Shown: positions 19,532-29,222, counted from the stretch's first letter. The stretch: DNA of 64,000 nucleotides from Gammaproteobacteria bacterium (GCA_030652335.1 JAUSAW010000013.1:124001-188000), one strand, 5' to 3'. Notes: generated by a model not told the origin, from the sequence alone. Made by a program: numbers and translations.

Positions 19532-20305
19532 ATGAAACAATTGCACAAACTTACAAAAGACTTCGAGATAATCAAGGTTTTAACAAAAAATGCACTTAAG
19601 ATTAAATATAAGCGTAGTAAGCTCGGTCTAATATGGTCTGTCTTAAATCCAATTTTCAATATCGTGGTCATTTCCTTCGTGTTTTCACGCTTTTCCGGCA
19701 CTAGTTTTAGTAAATTTGTGATTTTTTTCTTTTCAGGTTATTTGGCCTGGAGCTTCTTTTCTAACTCCGTACTGGGTGCTACTAATAGCTTTATAGCCAA
19801 CGAGAGCCTGATAAAGAAAGCCCCTATTAATTTATTGATTTTTCCTATCGTGACCATAGCGGTATCTTTTGTAGAATTTATGCTATCAATCTTTACCCTG
19901 ACGATTATCGCCCTGCTGTTTGGAATGAAGATAACTCCAGCCTTATTAATAATGCCTTACGCCATTTTAGCGTTATTGGCCTTTACAATAGGCCTTGCCC
20001 TTATTGTCAGCGTTATCACGGCGTTTTTTAGGGATATGGTGCATATTTTTTCGGTCTTTATGCAAATGTGGTTTTATTTAACCCCTGTGCTTTACTCAAA
20101 ACACATACTAGCAGGCAAAGCAAGCTTTCTACTTTATATCAACCCAATGGCCTATTATATTGACTCGTTCCGCCAGCCAGTAAATAATGGCGACTTACCA
20201 AGTTTATTCACCTTATTGATGATGGCTGTTTTTGCAGCGGCCTCATTATTGATCGGCACCATGGTATTTAAAAAGTACCGCTCTAGAATTATTTTTGGAC
20301 TGTAA
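19532..20305 (+). CDS. wzm: Polysaccharide ABC transporter permease
   Basis: ABC-2 type inner-membrane permease that exports a polymerised polysaccharide. The N-terminus (LLKIKYKRSKLGLIWSVLNP, here with A for the first L) is the Wzm/KpsM amphipathic gate region. Six hydrophobic helices follow, and the C-terminus has MWFYLTPVLYSKHIL and YINPMAYYIDSFRQPV, both hallmarks of ABC2_membrane exporters of O-antigen. The length (257 residues) is standard. It is followed after three bases by its ATPase gene and then a GT61 gene. Confidence 0.92.
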   Translation: MKQLHKLTKDFEIIKVLTKNALKIKYKRSKLGLIWSVLNPIFNIVVISFVFSRFSGTSFSKFVIFFFSGYLAWSFFSNSVLGATNSFIANESLIKKAPINLLIFPIVTIAVSFVEFMLSIFTLTIIALLFGMKITPALLIMPYAILALLAFTIGLALIVSVITAFFRDMVHIFSVFMQMWFYLTPVLYSKHILAGKASFLLYINPMAYYIDSFRQPVNNGDLPSLFTLLMMAVFAAASLLIGTMVFKKYRSRIIFGL

Positions 20306-20308
20306 ATT

Positions 20309-21073
20309 ATGACTCGAATTTGTATCGAAAACATATCTCTTACCTATATTAAACATGTTAATAAACCTAATTCTTTAAAAGAAAGCGTTATTAAATACCT
20401 TCTTAACTTTGGCAAGTCTTTTTATACCTCTGAAAACCTTTTAGTCCTAGATGATATTAGTTTCGAATTAAACGAAGGGGATAGACTAGGAATTATCGGT
20501 GTTAATGGGGCCGGTAAAAGCACATTACTTAAAGTCATTACGGGGATTTACCAGCCGTCAAAGGGCAAAATCAAAATCGACGGCCGCATATCATCGCTGA
20601 TTGAGATTGGCGCAGGCTTCGACCCAGAACTGACCGGACGTGAAAATATTTATTTAAATGGATTGATTTCGGGTTTTTCTAAAAAAGAAATCTCGGCAAA
20701 GCTAGATGAAATTATTGAGTTTTCTGGTTTAGCTGAATTTATTGATTCGCCTATCAAGTATTATTCAACTGGAATGGGCTTAAGATTAGGGTTTAGTATC
20801 TCGACCTCAATCAATCCAGAAATTTTAATTTGCGATGAGCTATTTGCGGGCGGAGATATTAACTTTATTGAGAAAGCTACGGTTAAGCTTAATCAAATTA
20901 TCGATCAAGCCCATATTTTTATCACTGTTTCTCATGATAATGATTATATTCGAAAGTTTTGTAATAAGGTCTTATATTTAAAAAACTGCCATGTAGAATA
21001 CTTTGGCCCAGATATTGAGTATGCTATTACAAAGTATATCGACGATAATAAGACAAAATCCATCGGCAATTAG
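20309..21073 (+). CDS. wzt: Polysaccharide ABC transporter ATP-binding protein
   Basis: ATPase partner of Wzm. Walker A is GVNGAGKSTLLK (about residues 64-75), the signature is YYSTGMGLRLGFS, Walker B is ILICDELFAGGD and the switch His is in TVSHDND. An IEIGAGFDPELTGRENIYL segment is typical of O-antigen and teichoic-acid exporters. At 254 residues it lacks the C-terminal carbohydrate-binding domain of the long Wzt proteins (about 400-430 residues). Export therefore probably does not depend on recognition of a capped chain end. Confidence 0.92.
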   Translation: MTRICIENISLTYIKHVNKPNSLKESVIKYLLNFGKSFYTSENLLVLDDISFELNEGDRLGIIGVNGAGKSTLLKVITGIYQPSKGKIKIDGRISSLIEIGAGFDPELTGRENIYLNGLISGFSKKEISAKLDEIIEFSGLAEFIDSPIKYYSTGMGLRLGFSISTSINPEILICDELFAGGDINFIEKATVKLNQIIDQAHIFITVSHDNDYIRKFCNKVLYLKNCHVEYFGPDIEYAITKYIDDNKTKSIGN

Positions 21074-21090
21074 ATTTAATAAGGTCATCA

Positions 21091-22548
21091 ATGAAACGCG
21101 TTGCTTCGTTAAAAAGAATTATTTTAAAACAGCCTTACGGGCCGCTTTTACAAAAATATCACCAAATACTCTATGCATTCATTCTAAATTCCTTTTGGCA
21201 CCTAATAAATCTTAAAAATAGACTGCTCTTACCCTTTAGATTTAAGACTAATGAAAAATATTGGTTTTTAATAGTTAAAACTTTAAAAGCAATCATCAGA
21301 CGTATAGCAAACCCTAAATCTTTAATACCGTATAAGTTTCAACTCAGAATCATCAAAAAATTCAAAAACCATGCTATTTTGGTCAAAATACTGACCTTGA
21401 ATCAATACAGCAAACTTACATTTAAAACTGTTTATGAAATCGCTGCCAACAAATCACCCCAATTATCTTTGCTATCAACATTCCATCAACCCTCAGTTAA
21501 AGCCGGCGCTGCTGTTTTTTATGATGCAGCAGGGAATAAACAGATTAGCATCGAAGCTGAGGTTGCACTTCCCTCTTGTTACGTAGCTAAAATTAATAAC
21601 GCTAAGATCCTGCCCCATACAAGCTTTGTAATAATGAATCAGCAGTTACTATATGATTATAAAAACCAAATACAACATTGTGATGCATTATCAAAACACG
21701 AAGACATGCTAGTTGGAGCCGAATTACTAAAACATGTTTACTTTAAAAAATACCCTACGGCTAAAAATACGATTAAATATGGAATATCTTTATTAGAAGA
21801 CTTCCAATTTAATTATTACCATTGGCTTTTGGAAACATTGCCAAAATTAGTCCTTTTGGATGACATCCCTGGCATTTCAAGCTACCCCCTATTAGTACCT
21901 GATAAATTGCCCGAACAATTCTATGAAGCACTCAATATTATCAATGCTGATAAAAGAGAAATTATTAAGCTACAAGCCAATGAATTATATGGCGTGAAAG
22001 ATTTAATCTATTTAAGCAATCTTTCATTAAGCAATGAAGCACGGCATAGATTGGCCAAACCCGATGATTATTGCATTTCGCCTATCGCCATTAATTTCAT
22101 TCGAGAAAAGTGCCATGAACTATTTTCCCTCCAGACCCCAAGTAAACTTATTTACTTAGAAAGAAGCGCTCACTATCGCGCCTTAAATAATGAAACTGAA
22201 ATTAAGGCTGCTGCAATTTCTATGGGTTTTGAAGCGGTAGATTGTAGGCATTTGAACTTTAAAGAACAAATCAATTTATTTTCTCAAGCCAAATTTATTA
22301 TCGGCCCTACTGGCGCAAGTTTTACTAATTTAATTTTCACTCAAAATCCTGCCAAAGCCTTAATTTTATACCCTGGAACGATCTATGAAAATTTTGAAAT
22401 TTTCAATTCCATTGCAAAACCAATTGGCCTTAAACTATCTTTTATTAAAGGCAGCCCAAACCACCCTGATAATGTTCACTCAAATTATACTATTAACCCT
22501 AAGCTTTTTGAGACTCTTTTAATGGAAGAAATAGTGAATAACTCTTAA
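21091..22548 (+). CDS. Glycosyltransferase family 61 protein
   Basis: 485 residues. The central HWLLETLPKLVLLDD (about residues 242-256), the YLERSAHYRALNNE segment and the C-terminal IIGPTGASFTNLIFTQNP (about 403-420) are the characteristic blocks of the GT61/DUF563 family found in capsule and LPS loci. The N-terminal 130 residues are basic and rich in Lys and Phe, without a signal peptide. It is the third gene of the wzm-wzt unit. Its 3' end overlaps the convergent GT2 gene by 30 bases. Sugar unknown. Confidence 0.82.
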   Translation: MKRVASLKRIILKQPYGPLLQKYHQILYAFILNSFWHLINLKNRLLLPFRFKTNEKYWFLIVKTLKAIIRRIANPKSLIPYKFQLRIIKKFKNHAILVKILTLNQYSKLTFKTVYEIAANKSPQLSLLSTFHQPSVKAGAAVFYDAAGNKQISIEAEVALPSCYVAKINNAKILPHTSFVIMNQQLLYDYKNQIQHCDALSKHEDMLVGAELLKHVYFKKYPTAKNTIKYGISLLEDFQFNYYHWLLETLPKLVLLDDIPGISSYPLLVPDKLPEQFYEALNIINADKREIIKLQANELYGVKDLIYLSNLSLSNEARHRLAKPDDYCISPIAINFIREKCHELFSLQTPSKLIYLERSAHYRALNNETEIKAAAISMGFEAVDCRHLNFKEQINLFSQAKFIIGPTGASFTNLIFTQNPAKALILYPGTIYENFEIFNSIAKPIGLKLSFIKGSPNHPDNVHSNYTINPKLFETLLMEEIVNNS

Positions 22549-23589
22549 TAAAAACCGTTTAAAGGCAAGCAAAAACTGCATATTGGGATGCAACATATTT
22601 TCATCATTGATATAAGCCTGATTGGTCAATTGATAATATTCAGCCAACGTTTTTTTATAATCATGCTTATAAACAGCTAAAAATTGCTCATCTTGTAATA
22701 GATAGAATAGATTTCTTAAGCCAATGGCTTTAATTAAGCCTTCTTTGTGCTTCATATAAACAAAAGCTTTTTCTAAATTGAAGGCATTTATACCATAAAA
22801 ATCCTTATTTAATAGATCATCCTTAAATGTTTCTCTAAAAAATCCTTCATCAATATTATCAAGAAGCTTGTCAAAAACAGCAAACTGCTCAAAGTAGATT
22901 CTCTTATAGTTTTTCTTGCTGCTTAGATTGTCACTATTATTAAGAATCCGATACTGGAGAAGCGTTTGATTGAGCAAGCCAATTTCACCATGTTTTAAAA
23001 AATCAAACCACATAAGGTAATCTTGCAGCTGCAAGGAAGCCGTATAAAATCCACCCATTTTGGTAATAGCTTCATGTCGAAACATTGGGGTTACACCATT
23101 TAATTTATTTCCAAAGAAAAAAAGATCACGAAACATTTCATGGCGTTCCATATTAGCATCAATGAACTGATTAAATAATTTCGCTAACGGATGCTTCGCA
23201 AATATGACGCCAGTTTCGTTAATAATGTCTACTTTACTAAACACGATCGAAATAGTGGGATGATGATCCAAGTAATTAACTTGAGTTGATAAACGCATAG
23301 GTAGGGCAATATCATCACCTGACATTATGGCGATATAGCTTCCATGAACGGCTTTAAGTCCGGCATTTATTGCAGAGCTTGGCCCCTGATTCTCTTGGTA
23401 CTGATAACGGATTCGAGGGTCGTTAAATACCTTTATCTTTTCTGCAGTCTTATCCCTTGAACCATCATCGATGATAATTAACTCAAAATTCTTATAGTCT
23501 TGGTTTAAAATACTGCCAATAGCCTCCTCGATAAACTTTTCATGATTATAGGTTATCAAAACGACGCTGACTTTTGGCAATAGTGGCAT
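22519..23589 (-). CDS. Glycosyltransferase family 2
   Basis: GT-A fold transferase: VSVVLITYNHEKFIEEAIGS, LIIIDDGSRDKTAEKI (about residues 37-52) and IMSGDDIALP (DxD-like) mark the nucleotide and metal sites. The C-terminal 120 residues are helical, with aromatic residues (FFYLLQDEQFLAVYKHDYKK in part), as in other capsule GT2 proteins. It ends convergently with the GT61 gene. Upstream lies the fdtB-like aminotransferase, 36 bases away, in the same direction. Confidence 0.85.
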   Translation of the reverse strand: MPLLPKVSVVLITYNHEKFIEEAIGSILNQDYKNFELIIIDDGSRDKTAEKIKVFNDPRIRYQYQENQGPSSAINAGLKAVHGSYIAIMSGDDIALPMRLSTQVNYLDHHPTISIVFSKVDIINETGVIFAKHPLAKLFNQFIDANMERHEMFRDLFFFGNKLNGVTPMFRHEAITKMGGFYTASLQLQDYLMWFDFLKHGEIGLLNQTLLQYRILNNSDNLSSKKNYKRIYFEQFAVFDKLLDNIDEGFFRETFKDDLLNKDFYGINAFNLEKAFVYMKHKEGLIKAIGLRNLFYLLQDEQFLAVYKHDYKKTLAEYYQLTNQAYINDENMLHPNMQFLLAFKRFLLRVIHYFFH

Positions 23590-23625
23590 AATGAGCTTCT
23601 CTGCAATAGTGTAGGCTAAATAAGC

Positions 23626-24717
23626 TTAGCTCTTATAGGCATTAATTGCTTCAATAACTTGCTCAATTTCTTGGTCCGTCATTATAGGGCTAATGGGTAA
23701 ACTTAATACTTCTCTATGGATCTGCTCAGTAATAGGAAAAGAAAGATCATTCATGGCTTCATATGCTTGTTGCTTATGCGGTGGAATAGGATAATGAATA
23801 ATAGTTTGGACACCCTTTTGATTCAAATATTGTTGTAATTTATCTCTATCAGAAGTTCTTATTACAAATAGATGCCATACATGAGATTTATCAAATCCTG
23901 GCTTAGGTAACTTAATAATAGGGTTTTTTATACCTGCCAAATAAGCATGTGCAACTTTATTTCTGACGGAATTATCATTATCAATATAATTAAGCTTAAC
24001 CCTTAGAACAGCCGCCTGAATTTCATCCAGCCTAGAGTTTACTCCTTGATAAATATTTTGGTATTTAACAAAAGAGCCATAATTCCTTAATGCTTGAAGC
24101 TTTTTGGCTAAGATATCATCATTCGTTGTGATTGCCCCAGCATCACCAAGGGCGCCTAGATTTTTACCAGGATAAAAACTAAACCCTGCTGCATCACCTA
24201 TATCACCTACTCTTTGTGAGTGATATATAGCCCCATGTGCTTGTGCGGCATCTTCGATAACTTTAAGCTTATGCTTTTTAGCTATTGCAAGTATAGGCGC
24301 CATATCTACAGCTTGACCATATAAATGTACAGGCATAATGGCTTTGGTTTTAGCAGTGATTTTTTCTTCTATTTTATTGACATCAATATTATAAGTATCC
24401 ATGTCAGGCTCAACAAAAATGGGGCAAACGCCATTAGCAGAAATTGCCAAGACAGAGGCGATAAAGGTATTGGCAGGCACGATAATTTCATCTCCAGGAC
24501 CAAAACCATACGCTTTGACAATAAGGCTTAATGCATCTAGCCCGTTTGCTACTGCAATACAATGCTTTACTCCGCAATAAGTAGCGAATTCATGCTCAAA
24601 ACTACTGACTTCATTGCCTAAAATATAATGCCCAGAATGAAGCACTCTTTCTATGGCAGAGGCAATCTCTTTTGAATGCCTTTGGTTGAGGCTTTTAAGA
24701 TCGAGGAATGGAATCAT
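23626..24717 (-). CDS. fdtB: dTDP-3-oxo-6-deoxyhexose aminotransferase (FdtB/QdtB type)
   Basis: PLP-dependent sugar aminotransferase of the DegT/DnrJ/EryC1/StrS family. [15 protein letters not shown] carries the Schiff-base lysine (Lys185), [10 protein letters not shown] the Asp that pairs with the pyridine nitrogen, and [16 protein letters not shown] the substrate region. The [20 protein letters not shown] stretch and the [13 protein letters not shown] motif fit the QdtB/FdtB/VioA-like group. It follows the FdtA-like ketoisomerase with a 10-base gap, so the product should be a dTDP-3-amino-3,6-dideoxyhexose. Whether the galacto or gluco epimer is made cannot be told by eye. Confidence 0.85.
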   Translation of the reverse strand: MIPFLDLKSLNQRHSKEIASAIERVLHSGHYILGNEVSSFEHEFATYCGVKHCIAVANGLDALSLIVKAYGFGPGDEIIVPANTFIASVLAISANGVCPIFVEPDMDTYNIDVNKIEEKITAKTKAIMPVHLYGQAVDMAPILAIAKKHKLKVIEDAAQAHGAIYHSQRVGDIGDAAGFSFYPGKNLGALGDAGAITTNDDILAKKLQALRNYGSFVKYQNIYQGVNSRLDEIQAAVLRVKLNYIDNDNSVRNKVAHAYLAGIKNPIIKLPKPGFDKSHVWHLFVIRTSDRDKLQQYLNQKGVQTIIHYPIPPHKQQAYEAMNDLSFPITEQIHREVLSLPISPIMTDQEIEQVIEAINAYKS

Positions 24718-24727
24718 AATGAGCTCG

Positions 24728-25138
24728 TCATACTGTTTGATCTTTTAGGTAGCGTATAAAATCTTTATAATCCCTGATATAGTCGCTTTCTCTATACATA
24801 TCACTGGCTAATACCATAAGCACACAATCAGGCGAGAAATCGTACATTTCTCGCCATACTTTATTACCTACATAAAGACCAAACTCGTTTGCATTCAGGC
24901 TAATTTCTGCCTTACTTTCCCCATCATCTAAGGTCATTTTGCAACTGCCACTCACCGCAACTAAAACTTGCTCAAGTGATTTGTGTGCATGCAGGCCTCT
25001 TGAGACTCCCGCTTTAGTTGAAAATATGTAATAAACTCTCTTTATATCAAAAGGAATATTGATGCCAGACTCAAGAGAAATTAAATTTCCTCTAGAGTCA
25101 CCTTGCACATCAAAATCAATCACCCTAAAATTAGTCAT
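24728..25138 (-). CDS. fdtA: dTDP-4-oxo-6-deoxyglucose 3,4-ketoisomerase (FdtA/QdtA type)
   Basis: Small cupin isomerase that moves the keto group from C4 to C3 of dTDP-4-keto-6-deoxyglucose. The blocks [39 protein letters not shown] (with the catalytic His-x-His) and [20 protein letters not shown] are the family signature. The ATG at 25138 gives 136 residues, matching known FdtA proteins (about 139). The frame continues to an ATG at 25171, which also has an AAAGG upstream but would add an unusual tail. FdtA (xylo product, leading to Fuc3N) and QdtA (ribo product, leading to Qui3N) are hard to separate by sequence. Confidence 0.85.
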   Translation of the reverse strand: MTNFRVIDFDVQGDSRGNLISLESGINIPFDIKRVYYIFSTKAGVSRGLHAHKSLEQVLVAVSGSCKMTLDDGESKAEISLNANEFGLYVGNKVWREMYDFSPDCVLMVLASDMYRESDYIRDYKDFIRYLKDQTV

Positions 25139-25250
25139 ACGTGTAGGCCCTTGAGATAAAATTCTGTCCATTCTAATATACCTTTATGATGATTAATAGA
25201 TAAATAATAACGAGCCGTGTTGCTCATATAAAAATCTAAATTATTTGCTA

Positions 25251-25277
25251 TTATCAAAAATATTTCTGAGCTATAAT
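25251..25277 (+). promoter_or_regulatory. Candidate promoter for the phosphotransferase operon
   Basis: A perfect TATAAT (25272-25277) lies 71 bases before the ATG at 25349 in a divergent intergenic region. The best -35 is TTATCA at 25251, with a short 15-base spacer, so activator help may be needed. A GAGC-6-GCTC inverted repeat sits at 25212-25225, nearer the divergent fdtA. Confidence 0.35.
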
Positions 25278-25348
25278 TTCTCACTACTAATCTACAGTTA
25301 TTCCCTTAGTAAAATCGCCCATGAATTTCAGGCAATAGCGGAAAACAA

Positions 25349-27214
25349 ATGATATCTACCCCCTGTCAGTTAGCATTTACAAGTGAGCCTACGTCACCCT
25401 GCATGGAATTTATTCCTCTTCATATCAATGAAAAACTCCGAATTTTGCTCCTATTTCAAGTCTCAAGCTCTTGGTCAAGCTGGGAATCCTTTTACGATGC
25501 ATGCTCAAACTCTCCTGAGATTGATGCGAAGATCGTCCTTGTTGAAAGAATGTATTTGGATGTAAGGCTAAACGTATTGAATAGCACCAGAAACTTTCTT
25601 ATTGAAAACAATATCGGCTTTATTAATGACAATGCAATGTGTTTAGAAACTTATAAACCTCACGTTATATTTATGCAGACACCTTATAATGATACGCTTC
25701 CTAAAAAATACCAGCTCGAAATATTAAAATCACTTGGCATTCGAATAGCATACATCCCCTATGGAATCGAGATTGGCGGGGGGAGCATGAATTTGCGTTA
25801 CCAATTTGACTTAGCAGTGCAACAAAATGCATGGCGAGTATTCGCTCGATCCGTGCGCCATAAACGCATGTATGCTAAATATTGCAGCAGCGGCTCCGCT
25901 CATGTTGTAACACTTGGGCACCCCAGAATGGATATTTATAAAAAGTATCAGAACCATGCTCTCGAACAAAGCCTTGCAGCTAAGATAAAAGACAGGATAC
26001 TTTTTTTATGGAATCCACATTTTACTGTCGAAAAAAATGGGTGGTCTACTTTCCTTAAATATATGAATTCCATCTTGTCATTTTTTGAGAAGCAAGAAAA
26101 CACGTTTCTTATAATACGCCCTCACCCATTTCTTTTTACTCGCTTACGCGATAAAGCTGGATGGTCAAATAAAGATATAGAAGCATTTAAGGCCAGAATT
26201 TTATCAATAGAAAATGCACACTTGGATTTGACAGCAAATTATGTTTCTCACCTTAATGCGGCAGATATACTCTTAACCGATACCAGTTCATTTTTACTGG
26301 AGTTTTTTGCTTCAGGCAAGCCCGTAATATACCTAAATAATGAAGATAGCCCAGGGCTAAACGATGATGGCGATGTGATTGATTACCTTTACGTCGTCAA
26401 CAGCCAAAATGATTTAACGCATTATTTATCTATGCTAATTGAAGGCAATGATCCTGCTAAAGCAAATCGTATAAGCGCGATACCTGAATACTTTGAAACG
26501 CCTAAAATAGGCGCTGGTGAAGCAATTAAAACCTATATTCTTGATACCATTAAAGGGAAAGATACGCCGTTAAATTGCAGCATTATCGTAAGTAATGAGC
26601 ATATGCAGGCCCAAAGTTATTGGAAAGACGCTAGCAGCCTCTCTGTGGCTCCTGAGTCGTATTTCGAAAAGCAAGCAAGCGGGCTCGCCTATTTATTAAA
26701 AATAATAGGGCAAGTTAAGTCCACAATTGATATCGGATGTGGTAATGGCAGCCTTACTAAACTCTTATGCGAATATAGTGAATTTACTAAGGCAATCGAC
26801 ATATCTTCTAAATTTATAGAAGAAGCCAAGCAAAACCTTGCCCAATATAACGTAGACTTATCCATTGAATCGATTACTGACTCTCAAAGTTGCCAAACTT
26901 ATAATCTAGTCTCATGTATGGGCGTGACATCAGGATTAATTGATAATTATATTTTTATGAAAACCTGTGATTTACTTGTAGCAAGTAGCAAACAAAATGG
27001 GTACTTGTTATTAAACGATACCCTCTCGATAAACACAGAGCAATATGTTTCAGGTCAGCCCGAAGGTTATGCCGCTGTTTATCGGAATCGCGAAGACTAT
27101 AAGGCGTGCTTTCTCTCAAGAGGCTGTATCTTATTAGAAGAAATAGTTTTAGCGGACCACCCTGAAAACTCACTTATCAATACGCTTTTTCTATTTAGAG
27201 TCAACTTAAAATGA
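25349..27214 (+). CDS. CDP-glycerol-type phosphotransferase fused to a methyltransferase
   Basis: A 621-residue, two-domain protein. Residues about 30-400 resemble CDP-glycerol glycerophosphotransferases (TagB/TagF type): AYIPYGIEIGGGSMNLRY, LIIRPHPF (about 253-260) with the conserved His, and ILLTDTSSFLLEFFASGKPV (about 307-326). Residues about 440-620 are a SAM-dependent methyltransferase with TIDIGCGNGSLTKLL (about 458-472). It should transfer a polyol-phosphate or similar group from a CDP donor to the glycan and methylate the product, perhaps as a substituent or end cap. The next gene starts by an ATGA overlap at 27211. The fusion is unusual in my experience. Donor identity is inference. 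Confidence 0.7.
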   Translation: MISTPCQLAFTSEPTSPCMEFIPLHINEKLRILLLFQVSSSWSSWESFYDACSNSPEIDAKIVLVERMYLDVRLNVLNSTRNFLIENNIGFINDNAMCLETYKPHVIFMQTPYNDTLPKKYQLEILKSLGIRIAYIPYGIEIGGGSMNLRYQFDLAVQQNAWRVFARSVRHKRMYAKYCSSGSAHVVTLGHPRMDIYKKYQNHALEQSLAAKIKDRILFLWNPHFTVEKNGWSTFLKYMNSILSFFEKQENTFLIIRPHPFLFTRLRDKAGWSNKDIEAFKARILSIENAHLDLTANYVSHLNAADILLTDTSSFLLEFFASGKPVIYLNNEDSPGLNDDGDVIDYLYVVNSQNDLTHYLSMLIEGNDPAKANRISAIPEYFETPKIGAGEAIKTYILDTIKGKDTPLNCSIIVSNEHMQAQSYWKDASSLSVAPESYFEKQASGLAYLLKIIGQVKSTIDIGCGNGSLTKLLCEYSEFTKAIDISSKFIEEAKQNLAQYNVDLSIESITDSQSCQTYNLVSCMGVTSGLIDNYIFMKTCDLLVASSKQNGYLLLNDTLSINTEQYVSGQPEGYAAVYRNREDYKACFLSRGCILLEEIVLADHPENSLINTLFLFRVNLK

Positions 27215-27981
27215 CCCAAGATTCCAAACGAATAATTAGTAAACATGTCGATTTAGATAAAAACTCGATGCTTAAATTTTTCGACAGTCGTGGCGCACAA
27301 TTTGATGAGATGAATCCTTATGTATCTATCCTTTACCAAGACCATGATAAAGACCTTGCTATAATCCGTGATCACCATGAAAAAGATATCATTACCCCAC
27401 TTCTTCATCTAAATGGCAAGCAACACTTGCTTGATATCGGTTGTGGAGTAGGACGATGGGCCGATACGGCCCTCCCAAGCTTAGATTTCTATTTGGGCCT
27501 GGACTTTAGCGAGAGCTTAATCAAGCTAGCCCTTAATCGCTTTCAGAGCCAGGATAAAACACAGTTTATTGTTATGGATGCCAAAAATGTGTCCCAGTGC
27601 ACGCTGGGCAAATATGGTTTTTTTGACCGCATCATTATATCTGGTGTATTAATTTATATGAATGATAAAGAGATGGAGCAGATGCTGCGGGGAATACTCG
27701 AGCTATGCTCAAAAGATACTTTAATTTATATTCGCGAACCCCTTGCTCACGAAGCAAGACTCACCCTGAATGAATATTGGTCTAACGAGCTAAACTCCTC
27801 TTATAGTGCCATTTATAGAACTGCAGCTGAAATGAATCATTTGCTGGCAGATATTTTTGGTTCTTCAGGATTTAATGTAAAAAAATTTAAACCGCTATAT
27901 ACCGATCAATTATTAAATAATCGTTTGGAAACCAGCCAGTTTTTCACGGTATTCAGCAATACTAATACGGAAGCAGAATAA
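27211..27981 (+). CDS. Class I SAM-dependent methyltransferase
   Basis: 256 residues. Motif I is HLLDIGCGVGRWADTAL (about residues 71-87), followed by YLGLDFSESLIKLA, DRIIISGVLIYMNDKEMEQM and IYIREPLA. It is a stand-alone Methyltransf_25/11-like enzyme. The start overlaps the stop of the fused phosphotransferase-methyltransferase (ATGA), and the next gene begins right after its stop, so the four genes from 25349 to 29222 are tightly coupled. The substrate is probably the same phospho-substituent or the sugar carrying it, which is inference. Confidence 0.78.
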   Translation: MTQDSKRIISKHVDLDKNSMLKFFDSRGAQFDEMNPYVSILYQDHDKDLAIIRDHHEKDIITPLLHLNGKQHLLDIGCGVGRWADTALPSLDFYLGLDFSESLIKLALNRFQSQDKTQFIVMDAKNVSQCTLGKYGFFDRIIISGVLIYMNDKEMEQMLRGILELCSKDTLIYIREPLAHEARLTLNEYWSNELNSSYSAIYRTAAEMNHLLADIFGSSGFNVKKFKPLYTDQLLNNRLETSQFFTVFSNTNTEAE

Positions 27982-28581
27982 ATGTCGGTTTGTTTTATTT
28001 TTGATCTTGACGGCACTATCACGACAGAAGAAATCCTACCTATTCTTGCTACAGAACTTTCACTTGAAGAAGAACTTCATCTCCTAACCAAGTTAACATT
28101 AACAGGTGCTATACCTTTTGAAAGCTCTTTTCGTCTGAGGTACGCCTTACTTAAAGCCATACACCCAGATGTCATTCGCGATCTCGTTTTAAAGATACCG
28201 TTAAATCCAGATATTGAAAACTTTATCAAGAGCAATAAAGACCGATGTTTTATTGCAACAGGCAACCTTAATGTATGGGTAAGACCTATTATTGATAAGC
28301 TGGGTTGCCAGGCTTTTACTTCTATAGCCCAAGAAGATAGTAGTGGTCAATTAAGCAATCTTGAAATTTTACGGAAAAATACGGCAGTATTTAAGGTTCG
28401 CAAACACTTTGATACAGTAGTCGTGATTGGTGAAAGTGTTAATGACCTGCCAATGTTTGAAGCTGCTGATATCGGAGTGGCTTTTGGCGGGGTTCATCAG
28501 CCTGTCCATGAAATAATCCAGATATCAACTTACGTATGCTATGAAGGAAGCTCTTTATGTCGCTTATTAAACACGTTGTAA
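27982..28581 (+). CDS. HAD-superfamily phosphatase
   Basis: 199 residues with the HAD motif I FIFDLDGTIT (nucleophile Asp at about residue 8), motif II FIATGNLN, and motif IV VVIGESVNDLPMFEAADIGV (about 148-167). This is a PSP-like HAD-IB enzyme. It follows the methyltransferase with no gap and overlaps the nucleotidyltransferase gene by 25 bases. A HAD phosphatase beside a nucleotidyltransferase recalls CDP-2-glycerol synthesis in pneumococcal capsules, where the HAD enzyme supplies the alcohol. That parallel is tentative. Confidence 0.78.
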   Translation: MSVCFIFDLDGTITTEEILPILATELSLEEELHLLTKLTLTGAIPFESSFRLRYALLKAIHPDVIRDLVLKIPLNPDIENFIKSNKDRCFIATGNLNVWVRPIIDKLGCQAFTSIAQEDSSGQLSNLEILRKNTAVFKVRKHFDTVVVIGESVNDLPMFEAADIGVAFGGVHQPVHEIIQISTYVCYEGSSLCRLLNTL

Positions 28582-29222
28582 TTGCAGCGGCCGGGCTGGG
28601 GTCACGCCTTGGCATGTCGAAGCCAAAATGTTTGGTAGAGGTTCATGGCAAGCCTATAATTGCATACTTACTAGAGCTTCTGATTGATATTGAAGATGTG
28701 CGTGTTGTTACAGGGTTTTGTGAAGACCAGGTAATGGATGTAATAAAAAAAATTAGGCCTGATATTATATTTGTCAGAAATGCTAACTTTTATTCAACTA
28801 AGACCATAGATAGTTATGCACTTGGCGCACGTGGGATTGAAAATCAAGTACTCTTTTTAGATGCTGACATTATATTTAGCCCCCAGTCTTTTAAAAACTT
28901 TCTTCATCAATGCGTGCACAATAAATATTTGATTGGCATAACTGACACCAAAACTGAAGATGCTGTTTTTGCTCAGGTTAATGAGGAAAATAACGTTATA
29001 TCATTTTCTTTGGAAACCCAGAGCGCATTTGAATGGGCAAACATTCTTTGTGCGCCAGGAAATTATTTTGAAGGTAAAAGTGGCGATGTTTACCTGCAGC
29101 TAGAAAAAAACCTACCATTAAAGGCTTGCCACATAAACAGCTTTGAAGTCGACCGCCTTTCTGACCTTGAGAAGGCAATCAGCTTTGCGAAAACCTTAAC
29201 CAATAAGGCACCTATAAAATAG
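28557..29222 (+). CDS. Sugar/alcohol-phosphate nucleotidyltransferase (probably CTP-using)
   Basis: 221 residues with the nucleotidyltransferase signature AAAGLGSRLGMSKPKCLVEV (about residues 9-28) and the metal-site LFLDADIIF (about 98-106). It is short, like LicC-type phosphocholine or related cytidylyltransferases, and lacks the C-terminal domain of RmlA. Its place behind a CDP-glycerol-type transferase suggests it makes the CDP-activated donor for that enzyme. Start ATG at 28557 lies inside the end of the HAD gene; the GGAAG at about 28546 is a fair ribosome binding site. Confidence 0.75.
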   Translation: MSLIKHVVIAAAGLGSRLGMSKPKCLVEVHGKPIIAYLLELLIDIEDVRVVTGFCEDQVMDVIKKIRPDIIFVRNANFYSTKTIDSYALGARGIENQVLFLDADIIFSPQSFKNFLHQCVHNKYLIGITDTKTEDAVFAQVNEENNVISFSLETQSAFEWANILCAPGNYFEGKSGDVYLQLEKNLPLKACHINSFEVDRLSDLEKAISFAKTLTNKAPIK

